Of a stretch of 25,770 nucleotides of DNA, positions 23,371 through 25,770 are shown piece after piece. Origin of the DNA: an uncultured Oxalobacteraceae bacterium (GTDB lineage: Bacteria; Pseudomonadota; Gammaproteobacteria; Burkholderiales; Burkholderiaceae); assembly GCA_946478765.1 (NCBI GenBank), contig CAMLDH010000015.1, positions 1 to 25,770 on the forward strand, given 5' to 3'. The notes beneath the pieces are model-generated. The model worked only from the letters and a program-made list of their open reading frames with translations. It was not told the origin of the DNA and did no database searches. Made by a program: the position numbers and the translations under genes. How positions within the stretch are numbered: the first letter of the stretch is position 1; every line of letters begins with the position of its first letter.

Positions 23371-25770
23371 ATGACAACACATCTTGAATACGCAGCATTG
23401 TCAGCTTATATCTATAATGACCAACGTGGCGGAGGGGGAGGCCAAACCGCTACCAATGTTTTGTCATTGCCTACAGAATGGCAAGATATTGAAAATCTCG
23501 GTTTTACAACCAGCACCTATCTCAACACAAATCCCTTCAGCTTCACAGCTGGCGCCTACATCAATGCTGCCGGCGAAATTGTGATTGCCTACAAGGGCAC
23601 GGACTTTCTCACCGAACTGGAAGGCCGTGCCTGGAATACGGTAGCCGATTTGGTCGCCGATGTCGGATTGGCGACCGCTGTAAAAAACCTCAATGTAGGC
23701 CAGCAGCTCTACGCATCCAGCTATTTCCTGGCGGTTAAACAATGGGCAGCGGAGAACGGTCATGCCTCCGCTTCGATTAGCTTCACCGGTCACTCACTAG
23801 GCGGCGGTCTGGCTTCGAATATGGCGGTATGGTTCAACCGGCCCGCTACCACTTTTGCCGAGGGGCCGTTTGAGTTGGGTACGCTGGATCCGGTTGCCAT
23901 TACGGCTGCTGCTGCAACGCTGACATTACAGGCGGGAGTCACCGCCAGTCCAGCGATTCTAGAGGAAATACTGACACTCAAAAGTGCCACCATCGACTTC
24001 AGCGCACGCAAAGCGCGTGTGACCAATTATTACGTCAAGGGCGAGTTGCTTGGTTACCTACGTGCATTCATGCCGACAGTCGTTGGCACTGACATACCGA
24101 TCGATATCGGTGATCAAGCAATCAGTGGCGCACTTAATCTTCATGCCATAAATCTGCATCTGGCATTGCTCATGGACGACCGACTCAGGATAGCCTGCAA
24201 AGACATACCTGAGCTTGTGCCGGCCCTGTCCGATAAAGGTCTGAAGTTGTATGCGGTCGATCCCAATTTTTCCGTTCAAGATTTTGTGACGCGACTTGTT
24301 GCGGACCAATTGCATGGTGATATGACTCGACAAGATGGGTTGTTAGGTAAATTTGTTGTTGATGTGCAAAAGCTCAATGGCGATGCAGGTATCACGGCGC
24401 AGCCGGAGGTACGAACCGCTTTGATAGCGGTTGCAATGGAATATTACTTCGCCAAAGATGGCGCCAATGCGTCCAGCATATTCACTGTCGCCAATGGTGG
24501 CGTGAATTTCAAGTACAGCGACATCGGCGCATCGAAGTACAAATCTTTGCCGCATTTGGAAACTGCAATCGAAGGTCTGCTCAGCACAGCGGACAAGCCA
24601 TATTCCGGCAGTTTGCTGAAACAAAACGCTTGGCACATCCAGCAAGGTAGTGACGCATTAGTCTGGACCGCTAACGCCAACGATCCGCAAAACGATGCCG
24701 CCATTGGCGGTGTCGGTGTCGACATCCTCGACGCCGGCGCAGGCGCGGACGTGCTGATCAGCGGCGCAGGCACTGACGTACTGATGGGGGGCGCAGGTAG
24801 CGACATTCTGATGGGCGGATTGGGTAACGACGCCTACATTTTCAAGCTCGGCTCGGGTGCCGACACCATTGTCGACGCCGACGGACAGGGTTCAATCACA
24901 ATCGACGACCAGCAAGTCACCGGTGGCAAGAAAGTCGCTCCCGACTACTGGATCAGTGACGATAAGAAATACGGCTATTCGCTCGTCACCAATGGTTCCG
25001 GCGGCACCGATCTCGTCATTAGCAAAGGCAGCAGCCTCGATACCATCACCATTCGTGACTGGCAAGCCGACCAGCTCGGCATTACCTTGTCCGATCAAGC
25101 TGTCACGCCTCCTGCGATAACGGTCACTTACGAGGGCGACTTTAAGAAGAAAATCAATCCTCTATCACCTGAAAATTATGTCTTTGACGGTCCCAACTAC
25201 GCCGCCGATGGAAGCGAGAGCAATGCCCAGGACATGATTCGCGGTAGCAGCGGTAGCGACAAAATTTTCGGCCGAGGCGGTAACGATGCCTTGTCCGGGT
25301 TTGACGGCGCTGACTCGATTGAAGGTGGCGACGGTGCCGATGTGCTGATGGGCGGGTTGGGCATGGATACGCTCAACGGCGGTGCCGGTGATGACTGGAT
25401 TTTTGGTTCTGGCAGCGGTGTGCAAGCCTATATGCCGTATACCACATTCACGCCTCCTGTCGGCGCCGGAGCAGAATTGGCGCGCGGCTTCAACTGGGTT
25501 ATTGCTGAAGATAGCGAAAGTATCCTTGATATAAAAAATCTCGACTACACCTCTGTTGAGGGTGACGCCGCCAACGTGATAGATGGTGGTACAGGCAATG
25601 ACCATATCTATGCCGGCAAAGGCAGCGATTTGGTGCACGCTGGAGACGACAATGACAACATCATGGGACTGGACGGCAATGATGTCCTGCATGGTGATGC
25701 TGGGGATGATGCAATCGCGGGCGATGGCAATGATGTCAACAGCGGTGTCTTTTCCGCATTCTATGTCGCC
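23371..25770 (+). CDS. RTX lipase-like type I secretion effector (3' end beyond window)
   Basis: The frame is open from ATG 23371 to the window end (800 codons so far). It opens with YAALSAYIYNDQRGGGGG. A class-3-lipase-like domain follows: YKGT at 74-77 as the likely oxyanion segment, and GHSLGGG from residue 140 with nucleophile S142. A helical middle region of unknown role spans about 190-440. RTX calcium-binding nonapeptides then appear in three blocks (from residues 447, 625 and 739). Between the first two is a stretch ending TITIRDWQADQLGITL, typical of the haemolysin-type calcium-binding-related domain. There is no N-terminal signal peptide, as expected for C-terminal, uncleaved type I secretion signals; that signal lies outside the window. 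Substrate and target cell are unknown. Confidence 0.88.
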   Translation, partial: MTTHLEYAALSAYIYNDQRGGGGGQTATNVLSLPTEWQDIENLGFTTSTYLNTNPFSFTAGAYINAAGEIVIAYKGTDFLTELEGRAWNTVADLVADVGLATAVKNLNVGQQLYASSYFLAVKQWAAENGHASASISFTGHSLGGGLASNMAVWFNRPATTFAEGPFELGTLDPVAITAAAATLTLQAGVTASPAILEEILTLKSATIDFSARKARVTNYYVKGELLGYLRAFMPTVVGTDIPIDIGDQAISGALNLHAINLHLALLMDDRLRIACKDIPELVPALSDKGLKLYAVDPNFSVQDFVTRLVADQLHGDMTRQDGLLGKFVVDVQKLNGDAGITAQPEVRTALIAVAMEYYFAKDGANASSIFTVANGGVNFKYSDIGASKYKSLPHLETAIEGLLSTADKPYSGSLLKQNAWHIQQGSDALVWTANANDPQNDAAIGGVGVDILDAGAGADVLISGAGTDVLMGGAGSDILMGGLGNDAYIFKLGSGADTIVDADGQGSITIDDQQVTGGKKVAPDYWISDDKKYGYSLVTNGSGGTDLVISKGSSLDTITIRDWQADQLGITLSDQAVTPPAITVTYEGDFKKKINPLSPENYVFDGPNYAADGSESNAQDMIRGSSGSDKIFGRGGNDALSGFDGADSIEGGDGADVLMGGLGMDTLNGGAGDDWIFGSGSGVQAYMPYTTFTPPVGAGAELARGFNWVIAEDSESILDIKNLDYTSVEGDAANVIDGGTGNDHIYAGKGSDLVHAGDDNDNIMGLDGNDVLHGDAGDDAIAGDGNDVNSGVFSAFYVA
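24709..24843 (+). repeat. RTX nonapeptide block 1
   Basis: Five in-frame nonapeptides of the GGxGxDxLx type: GVGVDILDA, GAGADVLIS, GAGTDVLMG, GAGSDILMG and GLGNDAYIF (residues 447-491 of the effector). They are expected to bind calcium and fold outside the cell. Confidence 0.9.
25243..25404 (+). repeat. RTX nonapeptide block 2
   Basis: Six in-frame nonapeptides from GSSGSDKIF to GGAGDDWIF, with the consensus best kept in GGDGADVLM and GGLGMDTLN. Confidence 0.9.
25585..25737 (+). repeat. RTX nonapeptide block 3
   Basis: Five nonapeptides starting with GGTGNDHIY and including GLDGNDVLH and GDAGDDAIA, then a partial GDGNDV. The block may continue or be followed by more beyond the window end. 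Confidence 0.85.

Noticed and set aside
24058..25692. Several minus-strand frames of 90-175 codons under the effector
   Set aside because: They are antisense to a continuous 800-codon frame with lipase and RTX motifs and have no features of their own.

Overview
The window looks like chromosomal DNA of a Burkholderiales beta-proteobacterium, most likely Oxalobacteraceae. This placement is an inference from gene content: a one-chain (fused) indolepyruvate ferredoxin oxidoreductase, a PhaM-type polyhydroxyalkanoate granule regulator, a pair of DUF3108 envelope proteins, and GC-rich codon use. I saw no rRNA, tRNA or CRISPR array.

Positions 1-14332 are ordinary, GC-rich and mostly housekeeping. 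The order is: the 3' part of indolepyruvate ferredoxin oxidoreductase (+); a minus-strand group of two DUF3108 proteins and queC; phaM (+); an MFS transporter (-); an LpxO-like lipid A hydroxylase (+). Then comes a plus-strand group that looks stress or envelope related: a double ferritin-like protein, a second ferritin-like protein, a BON+SRPBCC membrane protein and a family 9 glycosyltransferase. A decayed IS66 transposase tail (14361-14635) separates this from the rest.

Positions 14819-25770 form an accessory secretion locus, all on the plus strand. It starts with a type I secretion ABC transporter carrying a degenerate C39-like domain (HlyB type) and its membrane fusion protein (HlyD type). 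From about 18535 the DNA becomes clearly AT-richer. Here lies a lipoprotein and three 202-aa membrane-anchored paralogues that are near-identical at the 5' end and divergent at the 3' end. At the end is a large protein (at least 800 aa, running off the window) with an N-terminal class-3-lipase-like domain (GHSLG box at residues 140-144) and at least three blocks of RTX calcium-binding nonapeptides.

The most interesting signal is the architecture of 18730-25770. Each of the four anchored paralogues is followed at once by the 5' end of a lipase-effector gene. Three of these effector copies are broken (19464-19709, 20876-21835 and 22600-22668); only the last, at 23371, is open. I read this as a tandemly duplicated immunity-effector unit in which old effectors decayed and the immunity-like genes were kept. 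HlyB and HlyD would export the RTX lipase, and the anchored proteins would protect the producer's envelope. Export and immunity are inferred from context and architecture, not shown. The outer-membrane TolC partner is not in the window.
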